Positions 11,315 to 22,499 of a DNA stretch of 64,000 bases are shown one piece after another (within the stretch, counting starts at the first letter, position 1; each line of letters opens with the position of its first letter). A program made the position numbers and the translations under genes. Under the pieces are notes generated by a model. It was not told where the DNA came from, searched no databases, and saw nothing but the letters and a program-made list of their open reading frames with translations. This DNA comes from Doryteuthis pealeii. Its lineage: Eukaryota; Mollusca; Cephalopoda; Myopsida; Loliginidae. Location of the stretch: positions 99,357,491 to 99,421,490 of the forward strand of contig CM042138.1 of assembly GCA_023376005.1 (NCBI GenBank), read 5' to 3'.

Positions 11315-11367
<53 letters not shown>
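11315..11367. repeat. (TA)n microsatellite
   Basis: Pure TA run of about 26 units. Confidence 0.9.
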
Positions 11368-11369
<2 letters not shown>

Positions 11370-11371
<2 letters not shown>

Positions 11372-12050
11372 AATGAGAATAAACAATCCTTTAAAATACA
11401 TTGGAAAAAAATCAAAAGTGCTCAACTGCTAGCCAGCTGAGCAGTATAAACACTAACAAGAATTAGGAACTTGCTTTACTTTTGTCTTTTAACTAATAGT
11501 TTCATATGTCTTCTGTGAAATATAGAAGGTACAATGAAATGAAATAGAAGTCAGTCATCAGATAAAACTAAGTTTCCTCTGATGATTGTGTATTCTATTT
11601 CATATGAAACTATTCACAAAAACTCAGATGAAATATACACACACACACACACACACTTTGGTATTACTGAAATAATACATGGATAAATATTACTGTATAC
11701 ATGTATTTATTCATGATTACATAAATATTTAATAACAAAATGCATATGTAACTATACAAAATGTAGGACAATTCAAAATGGTTTCTATATTACCCCATGG
11801 TACAACGGGGAAAAGGGTAACATTGTTAGTTAAGGGCTTCTAATTAAAGTCTAGCAGGAAGTCATGAGTTTAATTCCTGGGTCAGTGTTCAGCAGAAAGA
11901 AAAGGACATTACAAAGGTGAAATAACTAAGGCAGTGAATTATCTAATACAAGATATCCCAAGACATGAACAGTGCAATGAGAACAGTCTTTACCCCAGTG
12001 GATTTAATAAAGGATTTGGTTGAAAATTCCTTAAAAAGTACCAACAAGAA
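11370..12050. other. Unannotated stretch
   Basis: It contains a (CA)n run at 11636-11656 and, at about 11840-11890, a faint tRNA-like repeat segment (TTCCTGGGTCAGTGTTCAGC). No gene. Confidence 0.4.
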
Positions 12051-12052
12051 AA

Positions 12053-12130
12053 GAAATCTGAAGAAGGCTGGAGAATACAACAGCCAAAATGTTGTTAATA
12101 TAATAACTAAGATGAGAATAATAATCTGAG
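12053..12130 (+). repeat. Repeat H copy 1 with stem-loop motif
   Basis: CTGAAGA A GGCTG...CAGCC AAAATGTTGTTAATATAA: a 5-bp stem GGCTG/CAGCC between CTGAAGA and an AAAA that is GAAA in the copy at 45896-46105. It is followed by the family tail AAGATGAGAATAATAxTC. Confidence 0.6.
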
Positions 12131-12260
12131 ACAACTTATCTCAGAAATTTAAACAAAACTACTGGTGTATTTTTTCTTTTTTTTTTTTCTTGCAGCTCTC
12201 AAAAATTTGAGATTTGTGGTTTTTATAACAAACAAATTTGGCTATCCTGTTAGAAATTAA

Positions 12261-12400
12261 GGATGTCCCATTGTAGTGTAATGGTTAGCAAGCTAGTCTC
12301 ACAGATCAATTACTACTGAATAGAGAGTTTGATCCTCGCTGAATGCTCCATACTTGCGACCTTGTGTAACATTCTACCCCGTGAAATGGTTTGGGTAAAT
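12261..12400 (+). mobile_element. SINE-F copy
   Basis: tRNA-like head with A box TGTAATGGTTAGCAAGC and B box GAGTTTGATCCTCGC. The body is CTTGCGACCTTGTGTAACAT and the end GGTTTGGGTAAA. At about 140 bp it is the shortest SINE family in the window. Confidence 0.8.
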
Positions 12401-12594
12401 ACCTACCCTGTGATAAATTAATGTCTCATCCCTGAAAACAGAAGTCGAAAGAATGCTATATTATAAGGGCAGAATAACAGAGAAGGTGAATTAACTGGTT
12501 TGAGATATCCAAAGTTATGGACAATAGAATAAAAACTGTCTACCCTATGGGGTGAATATAAGGTTAAGTTTAAAATTTCTAGTAGCTTACTAAA

Positions 12595-12870
12595 TATGAT
12601 GACAAAAAAAACCTAATGAAGGTAAGAGAGGACATTTGCTAAAATGTGAATATATGAGGACAATAGTCTAAAACATGTAAATGATGACAAATTATCACTT
12701 TCAACAAAAATTACTAAAAGTTTTATAATTGCTAATTTTAATACTTATTTATAATAAATATGACAGACATGTGAAGAAGGCCAGAGAGTACAACAGCCAA
12801 AACATTTGTGAATATAATAATCAAAATAAGAACAATAGTCCAAAACACATAAATAGTGTAAATAATGACC
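12595..12870 (+). repeat. Repeat H copies 2 and 3
   Basis: Two degenerate copies. One ends with ATATGAGGACAATAGTCTAA at about 12650. The other carries TGAAGAAGGCCAGAGAGTAC and CAGCCAAAACAT, then AGAACAATAGTCCAAAACA at about 12770-12850. AATTGATAAATGCTTCATAATTGCTAA-like sequence follows both. Confidence 0.55.
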
Positions 12871-13029
12871 ACTTATCACCTTTGCTATTACTTTCAATAA
12901 AAATTGATAAATGCTTCATAATTGCTAACTCTAGTAAATATGTATCTTATATTTTTGTTATTTTTTTGTAAAATTTTACAAATTAAAATTCTAGACCTGG
13001 AATGATAATCAGAATTTGTTGAACAGGCG

Positions 13030-13056
<27 letters not shown>
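13030..13056. repeat. (CA)n microsatellite
   Basis: Thirteen CA units. Confidence 0.9.
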
Positions 13057-13060
<4 letters not shown>

Positions 13061-13089
13061 TTGGAAGACATAAGAAAATACCAAACGGA

Positions 13090-13285
13090 CAACCACTAGC
13101 AACAACTCCAGTTTCAGAGATCTTCTGTAGATGAGATTTTTATCTCGAAATATTAAGAATAAATCACAGGTTAACAAACAACACCAGAGTTACCTTATTT
13201 TTCTTTACACTTGCATTGTGATAGCCTTCAAAACCAACCACCAAACCAATATAAACACAATGCTTCAAGCAAATTATAAAACCCT
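13090..13285. repeat. Dispersed repeat J, copy 2
   Basis: CTGTAGA T GAGAT-TTTT-ATCTC GAAA: a perfect 5-bp stem between a CTGxAGA and a GAAA block. The TTGCATTGTGATAGCCTTCAA segment shared with 1560-1715 follows. Confidence 0.55.
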
Positions 13286-13289
13286 TTTG

Positions 13290-13743
13290 AAATTAGTGTG
13301 TATTATTTAGGCGAGAGACTCATCAACTCTGGCAAATATTGTAAATGAAATCAGAAAGGTAAGACATAAAAAGTTGTCAATTGAATTAAGACATTTTATT
13401 TTTATGAAATCTTGCAAAACAGCAGCATTGTACCAGACATGGCTTCGTTCAATTAATTTTTTAATTCGTTTTCGGCTTTTTTGGTTTTTTTTTGTATCTG
13501 CTGCTTTAAATGCTTCCTATTTTACATAGATATTTTTTATCACTCTAACCAATTTGAACTATTGATTACAAGAACAAAGGTGTAACCCAAAAATGAGAAA
13601 AATTTGGCCATAAAAAAAAGACAATTATTTACACTATAGTCCAAGTGATCTATGAAAAATATGCAGCTGACACAGGACAAATTTGCAACACAAATGAAAC
13701 AAAGTGCATTTAGTAGACTGACACATACCATCTAAGAAATCAA
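13290..13743. other. Unannotated stretch
   Basis: An open frame at 13540-13731 on the minus strand has no domain. CTATGAAxxATATGxAGCTGAC at 13650 recurs at about 14085, a short direct repeat. Confidence 0.4.
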
Positions 13744-13865
13744 GGGCATTCCATCATGGTGAATGGTTAGCAAGCTAGTCTGGAAGATTAATTACTACTG
13801 AAAAAAACCAGTTTGATCCTTGCCAGGTGTCACATCCTACCCATAGCAACCAGTTAGGTAAACAC
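13744..13865 (+). mobile_element. SINE-F copy, degenerate
   Basis: GGTTAGCAAGCTAGTCTGGA and GTTTGATCCTTGCCAGGTGT mark the head. The end CAACCAGTTAGGTAAAC fits the family. Confidence 0.7.
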
Positions 13866-14160
13866 TGACCATGTAACATCAAAAGAAATAGGCACTTCCA
13901 GGTCATAAAACAAGTTTTATTGTTTGATATCCTGAATTTTAAAGAAATTGCATTTGGAAGAATTCAAACCTATAACCTTTGTGATAGAGATTAATTAACA
14001 GAGCCAAAATGATATATCATCATTGATTGAATATAAAACACTGCTATATATGTACTATTATATGCTCTTTGAGTTCAGGAAATCTATGAAGTATATGAAG
14101 CTGACCTAGGACAAATATGCAACAAAAATGAAACAGTGTGCTGGGTAGGCCAATACATCA

Positions 14161-14440
14161 TATACATATATTTACCAACCTTTTCGCACAAGCAGGATGT
14201 GACACAAGGTCAAATTCTTATGCTGAGTTTAGTAGGTTTGAATTCAGTTTTCCTTCTCTTAGACTGATTTCCTAACCAAGATTAAAAGATACATTCTGCA
14301 CTATTATTTACCCATAGTCAGATTCATAACTTTCCCAATGGTATTAGTGCTGTGATAAATGCAAACAGGCTCGTCCAGGATTTGAACTCGTTTCACCATG
14401 TCCATTTCCTATGATGGTAACCATTACACCATGCACCTCC
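14161..14440 (-). mobile_element. SINE-Q copy
   Basis: It has the plus-strand landmarks of the inverted family: TTTACCAACC, GCACAAGCAGGATGTGACAC, TTTGAATTCAGTTTTCCTTC, CCAGGATTTGAACTCG and ATTACACCATGCACCTCC. Confidence 0.85.
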
Positions 14441-14479
14441 AATACATCCCATATAACATAAAAAGTTTTTAAAATATTG

Positions 14480-15056
14480 ACCGCCCTGTCGGCTGGGGCG
14501 TTAGAATTGACCAACTGCACCTCTGCAGAGGGGTAAGATTCCCCCAAATGGGGCCACCTGTTAGCTGTGGGTGGCGACCCGTGATGCTTAAGGACGGAGT
14601 CTTGGTGAATGAGCAGTCCATGACCTGCAACACTCCACTTAGAACCTTACTTAGGCTAGACATGCGGTCGGAGAGGCCCTCTCCGATCAATCGGCTGGTC
14701 ACGTCAAGCCCTAGCACTTATATGATTGCCCCAACCCTATTGCTCTTATAGCAAGCCCCAACACTTTTTATCATATGGGTGCTAGAAGGCGGTGGCTGAG
14801 GTTCTACATGTCCTGGGAATGACATTAAACTATCTGATGGTGAGGTTCCAGTTTTGGATGTTTGGGGAATGTGGAGCACCCCTTCAGGTCCACTCTGACC
14901 AGGAGTGGTAGTACCTGTTAGGGCCCCATCTATGGGTTAAATAGAAAAATGTATTTATAAAAAAAATTGTATTATCCATTAAGAATTGATTTATTTCAAA
15001 ATTGATCGGCATTAAATGATCCACTGAGGTTGATATGCCGTAAAACAAAAAACCAA
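14480..15056 (+). repeat. R-C repeat, most complete copy
   Basis: It runs from CCGCCCTGTCGGCTGGGGCG to the tail GTTGATATGCCGTAAAAC. It includes a middle block (14550-14790) missing from short copies such as 38935-39118. The tail is shared with SINE-P. I see no clear tRNA A and B boxes, so its polymerase class is unclear. Short open frames on both strands are side effects of its higher GC. Confidence 0.75.
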
Positions 15057-15510
15057 ACCAAAAATATTGAGTGGAACAGGTTCAAATAACCCATTGAACT
15101 TGAAGTAGTTTTTTTGGCATTTTTTTTCTTCTTATATTGCAGGTAAAGCTTCTGATGACACAGATAAGATTAGACACATGTTGTTTTTTGTTTTGGGCAT
15201 ATAAATCATTATTTTTATTTATTTTTTTTTTTTTGCATAACAACCATACACAAAAGACAAATGATGCAATCAGGCCAAATCATTGAGCAAAGCATGAAAT
15301 AGTTGTCCTAATTAGTGACATGTCACAGTTTCAATATTTTGCAACTCGTACCGCCTACATTGTGACTGGCTGTCATATGTCTCATCTGTTACACTTGCTA
15401 TATTGACACAAACATCCATACAGTCTGAGCAAGTTAGGAAACAAACTGTTGTAAATTCAGTATCAGAAATAATAGGAAGAAACTGAGCGAGTATTGATGA
15501 TAGAGAAAAA
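15057..15510. other. Unannotated stretch
   Basis: Poly-T-rich segments at 15117-15128 and 15215-15235. A 73-codon minus frame at 15312-15533 runs into the SINE and is not convincing. Confidence 0.4.
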
Positions 15511-15784
15511 GGTTTACGAGCAGGATGTGACATAAAGTCAATTTCTTAAGCGGGGTTTAACAGTATTGAATTGAGTTTTCCTATCCTAGACTTGTTACCT
15601 AACCATGGTTAAAAAGAGCCCAGTCTGCCCTACTATTTACTATAGCTGGAGGGAGAGTAGTTGAATGCATACCTTTCCCAAGGGTATTAGCACTATGCAA
15701 AATGCAAACAGCCTCATCCAGGATTTGAACTCTGGTTGACAAGTCAATTTCCAACAACTCTAACCCTTACACCATGCGCCTCAT
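15511..15784 (-). mobile_element. SINE-Q copy, left arm of an inverted pair
   Basis: Near-full copy ending at the inverted head TTACACCATGCGCCTC. It faces the plus-strand copy at 15921-16150 head to head across about 136 bases. Confidence 0.85.
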
Positions 15785-15920
15785 TTTGGTACTATATGAC
15801 ACAGACCAAACCACGCTCCCTTCAAGAACACCTTATATTGCAGCCAGACCTGCAGATACATCAAACAACTTTCAGGAAGCAGACTGAAGATATATCATGA
15901 TGGGGATAAACTACAAAATT

Positions 15921-16150
15921 TGGAGGTGTGTGGTGTAATGGTTAGAGGCATAGAAAATGGACTTGTCAACTGGAGTTCAAATCCTGGACAAAGCTACAGT
16001 TCCCATTGTGCTAATACCCTTGGGAAAGGTATGAATCCAACTACTCTACCTCCAGCTATGGGTAACTAGTAGGGTAGACTGGGCTCTTTAATCTTGGTTA
16101 GGCAACCAGTCTAGAAGAAGGAAAACTGAATTCAAACCTGTTAAATCTGG
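15921..16150 (+). mobile_element. SINE-Q copy, right arm of an inverted pair
   Basis: It starts GGAGGTGTGTGGTGTAATGG with the B box GAGTTCAAATCCTGGAC and runs to ATTCAAACCTGTTAAATCTG. Confidence 0.85.
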
Positions 16151-16971
16151 TCGCTTTTAGAATAAGTTGTTCTAATTAGTGATCTATTTCACTTTTTTCA
16201 ATGGTCAGTTTTGAACATGTTTTACTTAATATTTTTGGTAAACTTTTGATATATGATGTAGAACATGTTGGCTAAAAAAAAAAGAAAAATTTAAAAAAAA
16301 ACAAAAAAAAACAGTGTTTTATTTCTGTTGCAGAAATTTGTTCTGGGTATATCCACAAACTGCTTGGACTACTAACACAATTTCCATTATCTCCTGCAAA
16401 ATAATCTCTTTGATCATGTAAACAATTTCACATGGGATAGCACTAAAAGTCTATATTAAATTCCATTAACACACACTGTTCAAATTCCTCCAAACTTTGA
16501 AGTAGCATCTCATATTCTAACTGCTTTGCTATACAATACAATCGTAATCACCCTCCTAACCATAATACCAACTCACTGGACACAGCGTAATATTTACCTT
16601 TGAAGTTACCAGTCTTATAGAGCGATAAATACATTTCTATTATTATACAACAAAATATGAGGAGGTAATAAGATTAAGTGAAGGAGTCTTTGATGATATA
16701 TAACCATCTATTTACTGCAGATGAGCTTCCCAGGCTATACTACAAATCCCAACAGATTAATTACAAAAGGCTGTTGGTAATAAGAAGATGCCATATAAAT
16801 GAAACTATGAGCTACTTAACAATAGACGCTGCTTACAAAGAAAACAGAAAAAAGAAAGATTTGCCTTCAATACCTAATTTTTCCATCAATAAGAATTCTA
16901 TAGTAAACAACAAAAAAAGGCTCCTCTCTTCTATCAACCTAATTCTCAACCCTTGTTTGTTTTTTGTTTAT
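16151..16971. other. Unannotated stretch with one long open frame
   Basis: A 147-codon frame at 16678-17121 is rich in Asn, Lys and Ile. Its last third is repeat sequence (the shared tail at about 16972-17012 and MITE-D), so it is not taken as a gene. Confidence 0.4.
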
Positions 16972-17056
16972 AGCATATCAACCTCAGTGGGTCATTTAAT
17001 GCCAACAAAGTTTGGGATTTGTAGCGATAGCTTGGAAGAAAACAAATGTATATATG

Positions 17057-17402
17057 CAGAGATGCTGATAGGTACATGTCCTGCGTCATTGACGCAGAAA
17101 AATCTAAAAGGAGGCAGATAAATCATATCTATGTGTCCCAGTGTTTTTGGGGTTCCCCCCCCACACACACACACACATCCACCATTTCCAGCAAACTGTA
17201 AATACATTTCAATATTTTCTTGGAAATGAATTACACACTATGGGGTACAAGGTAGGGGTTAGACAGCTTTAGTTGTTTAGATAAAAACTCTACAATTTAT
17301 TAAGAAACTTTAATTGGGACGTATCAAATTTCCTGGGGTCTCAATCAAATCAAATACATGGTTCCAGGACACACTAAATTAAAAAGCTCTCAAGCATCAC
17401 TG
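17057..17402 (+). mobile_element. MITE-D copy 3, 346 bp
   Basis: CAGAGATGCTGATAGG to CTCTCAAGCATCACTG. The flanks TATATATG and TATATTTG agree in 7 of 8 positions, the clearest target duplication of this family. Confidence 0.8.
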
Positions 17403-18585
17403 TATATTTGAACTATTGTTCAATTAGTCATATTTTTTAGTACAATCCCACTTCTTTTAGGAAATACAAAATCCTGCATGGTCTTATTTTCTTGAAGAGT
17501 TTTATCAAATTACTTGCTTACTTTTTCCTTATGAAACTATCAAATCTATCCCAAACACCCTGTAATCTTAGTTAAAGAAGTAATTATCTATCTTGCAACA
17601 AGGAAAAAGACTACAGAGCACCTAGTGATGATCAAATTCACTTTTCAATGATTTTCTGATCCAGCTTCTTAACCACTACACTATAGTGAGCTCATAATCT
17701 CAGTTAAAGCAGTATTAAAAACATTTTATTACATCGTACAAAAAAAGCATAAATAATTGATTATTTTATCTTTTTAATCATATGCAGTTTAATTGCAATG
17801 AATTCATTTTTTTAAAAACATTTTTTATCTAAAAATGCTTTCATTCATTATTAATCAAGTATTTTATTGTAATCTTGAAGTAGTTATTAACTGTAATAAC
17901 AAATCTCCACTTGCAATAAAAATTCATCAAAAAATGTGTTTCTATGTTTTAAAATAAATGCAGGGGTTCATTCCATGACATACTGACACTGAATTATTTG
18001 AAATTTGGCAAAAATGTTCCCCTTCATGAGTTAGGAAAGTGTGCCAAATTATTTTGTGCTAGACCTTACCATTCCGAATTTAGAGGGAGGTATAATTTTC
18101 CTATCTTGCTTCTAAATTAAGGCCACACAGTGTTGCAGAATCTCAGGGCTTTTTTTTAGGTTTTTTTAATTTACAAAAAATACTTTCATACATTTAATAT
18201 TTCTGAAATTTGGTATGTAGGGCAAATAAGGACTGTAGAATCCAAATATCTAACTATTTTAACTCTATACCTGATAGAAAATTTTATTTTGCTCACCAAA
18301 ATACAAGACTCCAAAATCAACAACTTTTCCCTTATGTAGCTTACGGTCAGTCTGTAGAAAATGTGTCCACTTCAATTTTCATATTTTTTCCTAACATCTA
18401 CTATGCCTGCTTAAGTTCACCAAAGAATTTAGTGATGGATTCAAGTCTACTTTAAAAGATATGACCCTACCAAGTTCAGAGTGTTTCCCATGTATGTGCA
18501 GGATTTCAGTGAAAGATTATAATTAAAGACAATCATTCTAATGCTCCATGACCAAAATAAATTTCCTGGCTTCCTATACCAACAC
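17403..18585. other. 1.2 kb without recognisable genes or repeats
   Basis: AT-rich DNA with one 81-codon open frame at 18210-18455 lacking any domain, promoter or splice context. Confidence 0.4.
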
Positions 18586-18587
18586 AT

Positions 18588-18976
18588 GAAGCCCTAGCAC
18601 CTATATGATTGTCCCAAGCCTATTGCCTTTATGACAAGCCCCACCATTTTTTCATATATTTACCAGAAGGCAGTGACTGAGAGACTTAATGTTCTGGGTA
18701 TGATGTTAAACTATCTAATGGTGAGGTTCTAATTCTGGAGCTCTGGGGAATGAGGAGTACCACTTAATCACCATTGTTCCCAGGTTAACTGACCCGGCGT
18801 GGTAGTACCCATTAGGGTCCTATCTATGGGTTAAATAGAAAAAAAATGAGTTTGCAAAAATGTGTTTTAAAAAAATGGAGTCTTAAAAAATTGAGTACCC
18901 ATGAAGAATGAATGAAACAAACTTCTTCAGTTAAAATGACCCAATGGGTTGACATGCCGTAAAACCCAAACAACCT
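18588..18976 (+). repeat. R-C repeat, 5'-truncated
   Basis: It starts inside the middle block (GCCCTAGCACCTATATGATT) and ends with the tail GGGTTGACATGCCGTAAAAC. Confidence 0.75.
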
Positions 18977-19016
18977 ATACTGACAATATATGAAACATCA
19001 ACAAATTCCAATGTAT

Positions 19017-19095
19017 TTATTTACCAACCTGTTCTCTGCAAAAGCAGGATGCAACACATGGTCAATTTCAAAAGCAGAGTTTAATAGGTTTTCCT
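19017..19095 (-). mobile_element. SINE-Q fragment
   Basis: Only the 3' part remains: TTTACCAACCTGTTCTCTGC, AAGCAGGATGCAACACATGG and TTTAATAGGTTTTCCTT. Confidence 0.65.
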
Positions 19096-19119
19096 TAAAC
19101 CCTAACAGATATAACTACA

Positions 19120-19295
19120 GTTCAGAATTGACCTGGGAGTAATGAAAATGAAGGGGTTCTCCAAATTCTCCAGACCTGGAGCCTCACCATCAGATGCAGT
19201 TTAGTGTAATACCAAAAACAGCCCCTTCTTAGGAGTGTCTTATCACTCAGCAAGGGATACAGTCAGCGTATTAAGTCCTGTTGACAGGGTTTTAT
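19120..19295 (-). repeat. R-C repeat, short form
   Basis: GACCTGGGAGTAATGAAAAT, GCCTCACCATCAGATGCAGT and CAGTCAGCGTATTAAGTCCT match the inverted family. Confidence 0.65.
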
Positions 19296-19500
19296 TTATT
19301 TATCTATGTGCAGAAAATTATAATTTTAAATTTATGAATAGGATGTGACTTGACATCAGACTTAATAACCGCCAAGAGAAGCCTTTAAGCAAGTAATAAT
19401 AAATTTAAAATATATTAAAAGTAAATTCAGGCGACACAAAATTTGTTTAACAACATAAATTCTGACAATATGTATACATATGTTTTATAGTTTTAATATA

Positions 19501-19943
19501 CCGTGGTACCTTGTCTTACTAGTGCCCCCTACAAGTTTTCAGAGTTACAAGTTGTCACTCGGATGATTTTTTGCTTTGTGTTGAGAGCTAAAATTTGAGG
19601 TATGAGCAAGCTTCAGATATGCTTATGCTAATAATAAGTTCACTAAAAACATTTAAGTTTCCAAATCTATTACGCCAAAGAAAATATTATACAAAAAAAA
19701 TAAACATTAAAACATTATAGCACATAATTCATTTCATTCTATTTTATTATAGTTTTATACAATACAGTGCTATTTTCTTATTTAAAATACCTAACAAAAA
19801 AAGTTATAGATTTGAGGGTTTTTGGTGGGTAGCTGGAACAGATGAATGGCATTTCAGTTTATTTCAATGGAAAATTGATTTGATATACAAGGAAATGAAG
19901 TTAGGAATGGAACGAATTAAACTTTTAAGTCAAGCTAACACTG
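19501..19943. mobile_element. Tigger-like MITE, 443 bp, TA target duplication
   Basis: The left end CCGTGGTACCTTGTCTTACT and right end TTTAAGTCAAGCTAACACTG are inverted versions of one terminus (CAGTGGTACCTTGACTTAxx in Tigger/pogo elements). TA flanks both sides (19499-19500 and 19944-19945). No transposase remains. Confidence 0.75.
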
Positions 19944-20567
19944 TATTAACCAAACATTTTATTTATTAATCATATAGTTAGAACCTACAAAAACATTTTG
20001 AAAACTTACTTTCATTATGCTTGAAAATTGTGTAAATATGGTGGCAATCTAGAGAAGAACGTACATTGAATTTTGTGGCGAGTGTGAAAGATCAAGGTTA
20101 ATTGCCAGTGCCAAATTTCAGTGCAGCCAATAAAGATTATATAGAAGATATGTTCACAGTCTCTTCTTATCCTAAACTCTAAAGATCAAAAGGTTCAGAA
20201 TGTTATTTGTTTATCTCTATGAAGTTGTTCACATTTGGCCACAGGTGGTACAATAGTGATAAACACATAACAGACCACTTTGGAATATCATCCAAGCAAT
20301 CCAAAGGTCTGTTAAGTTCATTTAATACTGATATTATTACAAACTAAAACAAAAGCAAACTGATAAAAAAAATCTTAAAAATTGACTTTTAATCAAGGAC
20401 ACTGATTATAACTGTTCAAAATTTTAAAACTGAAAATTCTTAAATGAATCAAAGATTTTAGAAGAGATATTTTGTATGTATGTGTGTGCAGGAAAGAAAT
20501 CAATAACAATTATTGCATAAAGTTATTTAGCATCATATGATATTAACTGTCCTATTATTTCTGCATT

Positions 20568-20571
<4 letters not shown>

Positions 20572-20616
<45 letters not shown>
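20572..20616. repeat. (TA)n microsatellite
   Basis: About 22 units. Confidence 0.9.
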
Positions 20617-20617
<1 letters not shown>

Positions 20618-20762
20618 TAGAAAAACATGACCCGCTGGGTCACCCATTAAGCTCTGGGTAGATAATTCTAATCAGAAATGAAGTGAGTTTGCAAAGCAAA
20701 TTAATTTTTTAAAAAGAAATAGGGCTGGGGAATTTTTTTAAAATCATTAAAATCATTTTGTA

Positions 20763-20810
<48 letters not shown>

Positions 20811-20822
20811 ACACACACACAA
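20763..20822. repeat. Compound (TA)(TG)(CA) microsatellite
   Basis: TATATA, then TGTGTG, then GCACACAC. The TG and CA halves are inverted and could pair. Confidence 0.9.
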
Positions 20823-20826
20823 ACAA

Positions 20827-21095
20827 GGAGTGTTCAAAAAGTATCAAGACTAAAGCTGCATTTACAAAGACAGAATTGGCCAATAAATAAAACATTAATT
20901 TTATTCAAAATAATCCAGTAAGTTTTTCACTGGTCAAAGTACCTTGAATTTCTTTTGATATTTTGTCAAGCTGAATCTTTAAGAAACAAGAAAAAGTTGC
21001 AAGTTTTTAGGTCTTATGAGTATGGATGGTGATGCACTTGCACAATTCAGTGTTTCACTGAAAACAGTCTGTTCAAAAGTATTGAGACTAGCTTC
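20827..21095. mobile_element. Possible mariner-like terminal remnants in direct orientation
   Basis: GTGTTCAAAAAGTATCAAGA at about 20830 and CTGTTCAAAAGTATTGAGAC at about 21070 are the same terminus in the same orientation, 240 bases apart. GTGTTCAAAAAGTA-type ends are known from mariner elements. No transposase or opposite terminus was found. Confidence 0.35.
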
Positions 21096-21224
21096 TTAAT
21101 TTTTATTTTTTCAGATTGGTACTGGCACATCAAGACATCACTTTATAATATAGTCTCTCAGCTGTGCACATATCTTCATTTGAATTTTAAAGCTTTAGTC
21201 TAGATTCTTTTTTATAACACTTCT

Positions 21225-21870
21225 TTATCATCATGTCATGCCAGCAGCACAGATATCCATGACAATCTCTTGCCAACCATCCCTATCATTCATTGCCCCC
21301 GGGAGGTCCTCTGTACAGCATCCGGTATCCATGCAGAGCTGGTCAATGTATGTCTTTGCTGGACGACCCACACTGACATGGCATGTGCTGCCTTCCACAG
21401 AAGAACTTCACTTATGAGCTCATCCTTGCTTCATCTTGTTGGCCTTACATGGATGGTTTGTGTGATATGGGGCATGTGGCCATACAGCTGTCTTATTTAA
21501 GACTGCACATAGCATTCTTGTGCAACTACCATCTAGCTTATTCTCTAATCACTTCGTTAGGGTCCAGGTGATGCAGCCGTACAGTAGCACTGATACAACT
21601 ACAGCTTGGAAGAACTATCACTTTAACTTGTCAGCGAGATCAGATTGACATATGATTGACAATCTGTTTATAGCAGACTATGCCTTTCCTATGCATGCAT
21701 TAACATCGCTTTCTGTTGATGAGATATTACTGCCTAGTTATGTGAATTGTTTCACCGAGTTTAGGAGTTTACCATCGAGTGTGGAGATGTCTCCTTCATT
21801 TTTAAAACACATGAACTCAGTTCTATTGGAGTTCAGATATCAAAAACTGCACATACTGACATTCTTATTA
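21225..21870 (-). pseudogene. RTE-type LINE reverse transcriptase C-terminus, broken
   Basis: On the minus strand, upstream to downstream, it encodes LGSNISSTESDVNACIGKA then SAINRLS, and later shifted pieces ending with VGRPAKTYIDQLC, then the EDLPGAM-like and DRDGW-like end. These are the hallmark motifs of the C-terminal region of RTE-clade LINEs. The copy has stops and frameshifts and ends near 21225. It is homologous to 44905-45215 and, in its first part, to 35425-35620. Confidence 0.75.
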
Positions 21871-22144
21871 AATAAATATATTTGAAATGCTCTGTCTCTG
21901 AGATTAAATCAGTTTCCAGTCCAATTTGAAGGGAAGTGGTCAAGACTTAGATCACAGCTGGTTATGACAGCAAAACAATTATTTAGTACTGATGGTGAAC
22001 TAAACTATATAGACAAAGGAAAATGAAAACTATCATTTTTTAACAATGGTTAATCAAAAATTTACACCAGATGGTTAAAAAATTTTTTATTCACATAACA
22101 GAAAAGAGAATTTCCAATAGGACTTTTTTGTTGATTGATTGATT

Positions 22145-22200
22145 GATTGATTGGTTTTAATGGCATGTCAAACGGTCTCAGGTTATTTCATGCCAAGAAA
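22145..22200 (-). repeat. Isolated shared SINE/R-C tail
   Basis: TTTTAATGGCATGTCAAACG and GGTTATTTCATGCCAA are the inverted 3' tail found in SINE-P and R-C, here preceded by TTGATTGATTGATTGATTGG. Confidence 0.55.
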
Positions 22201-22261
22201 TAAATTGTGAGGAAGGGTCAGATTTATGTTTTTTTTCAAAGATTTTTCTTGGAAAAAGAAA

Positions 22262-22345
22262 ACTCTGAATTCAAATCTGTTAAACTCTACTTAAAAATTG
22301 ACCTTGTGTCAGGTCCTAATCATGAGAGAAATCGGGTAAATACAT
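22262..22345 (+). mobile_element. SINE-Q 3' fragment
   Basis: CTCTGAATTCAAATCTGTTA, TGACCTTGTGTCAGGTCCTA and GGGTAAATA. Confidence 0.65.
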
Positions 22346-22382
22346 ATATTAATACTATTTCTCTGGATTTTTTTAGATGAGG

Positions 22383-22488
22383 CTTGATAATTTGTATTAT
22401 TCAGACTATTGTCCTCATCTTTATTGTTTATTGAAATGTTGTACAGATAACAAAGATGAGGACAATAGTCCGAATAATACAAATCATA
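22383..22488. repeat. Repeat H foldback, about 40-bp arms
   Basis: TTTGTATTATTCAGACTATT and GTCCTCATCTTTATTGTT on the left face AACAAAGATGAGGACAATAG and TCCGAATAATACAAAT on the right, with a loop of about 17 bases. The same inverted unit recurs at 48798-48900. Confidence 0.8.
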
Positions 22489-22499
22489 CATTAATATAT

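Noticed and set aside
14344..14751. Overlapping short genes on both strands
   Set aside because: These frames are in SINE-Q and R-C; the same peptides recur in other copies at 7335-7700.
16678..17121. A 147-codon open frame
   Set aside because: Its 3' third is repeat sequence (the shared tail and MITE-D), and the rest is AT-rich with no domain, promoter or splice site.
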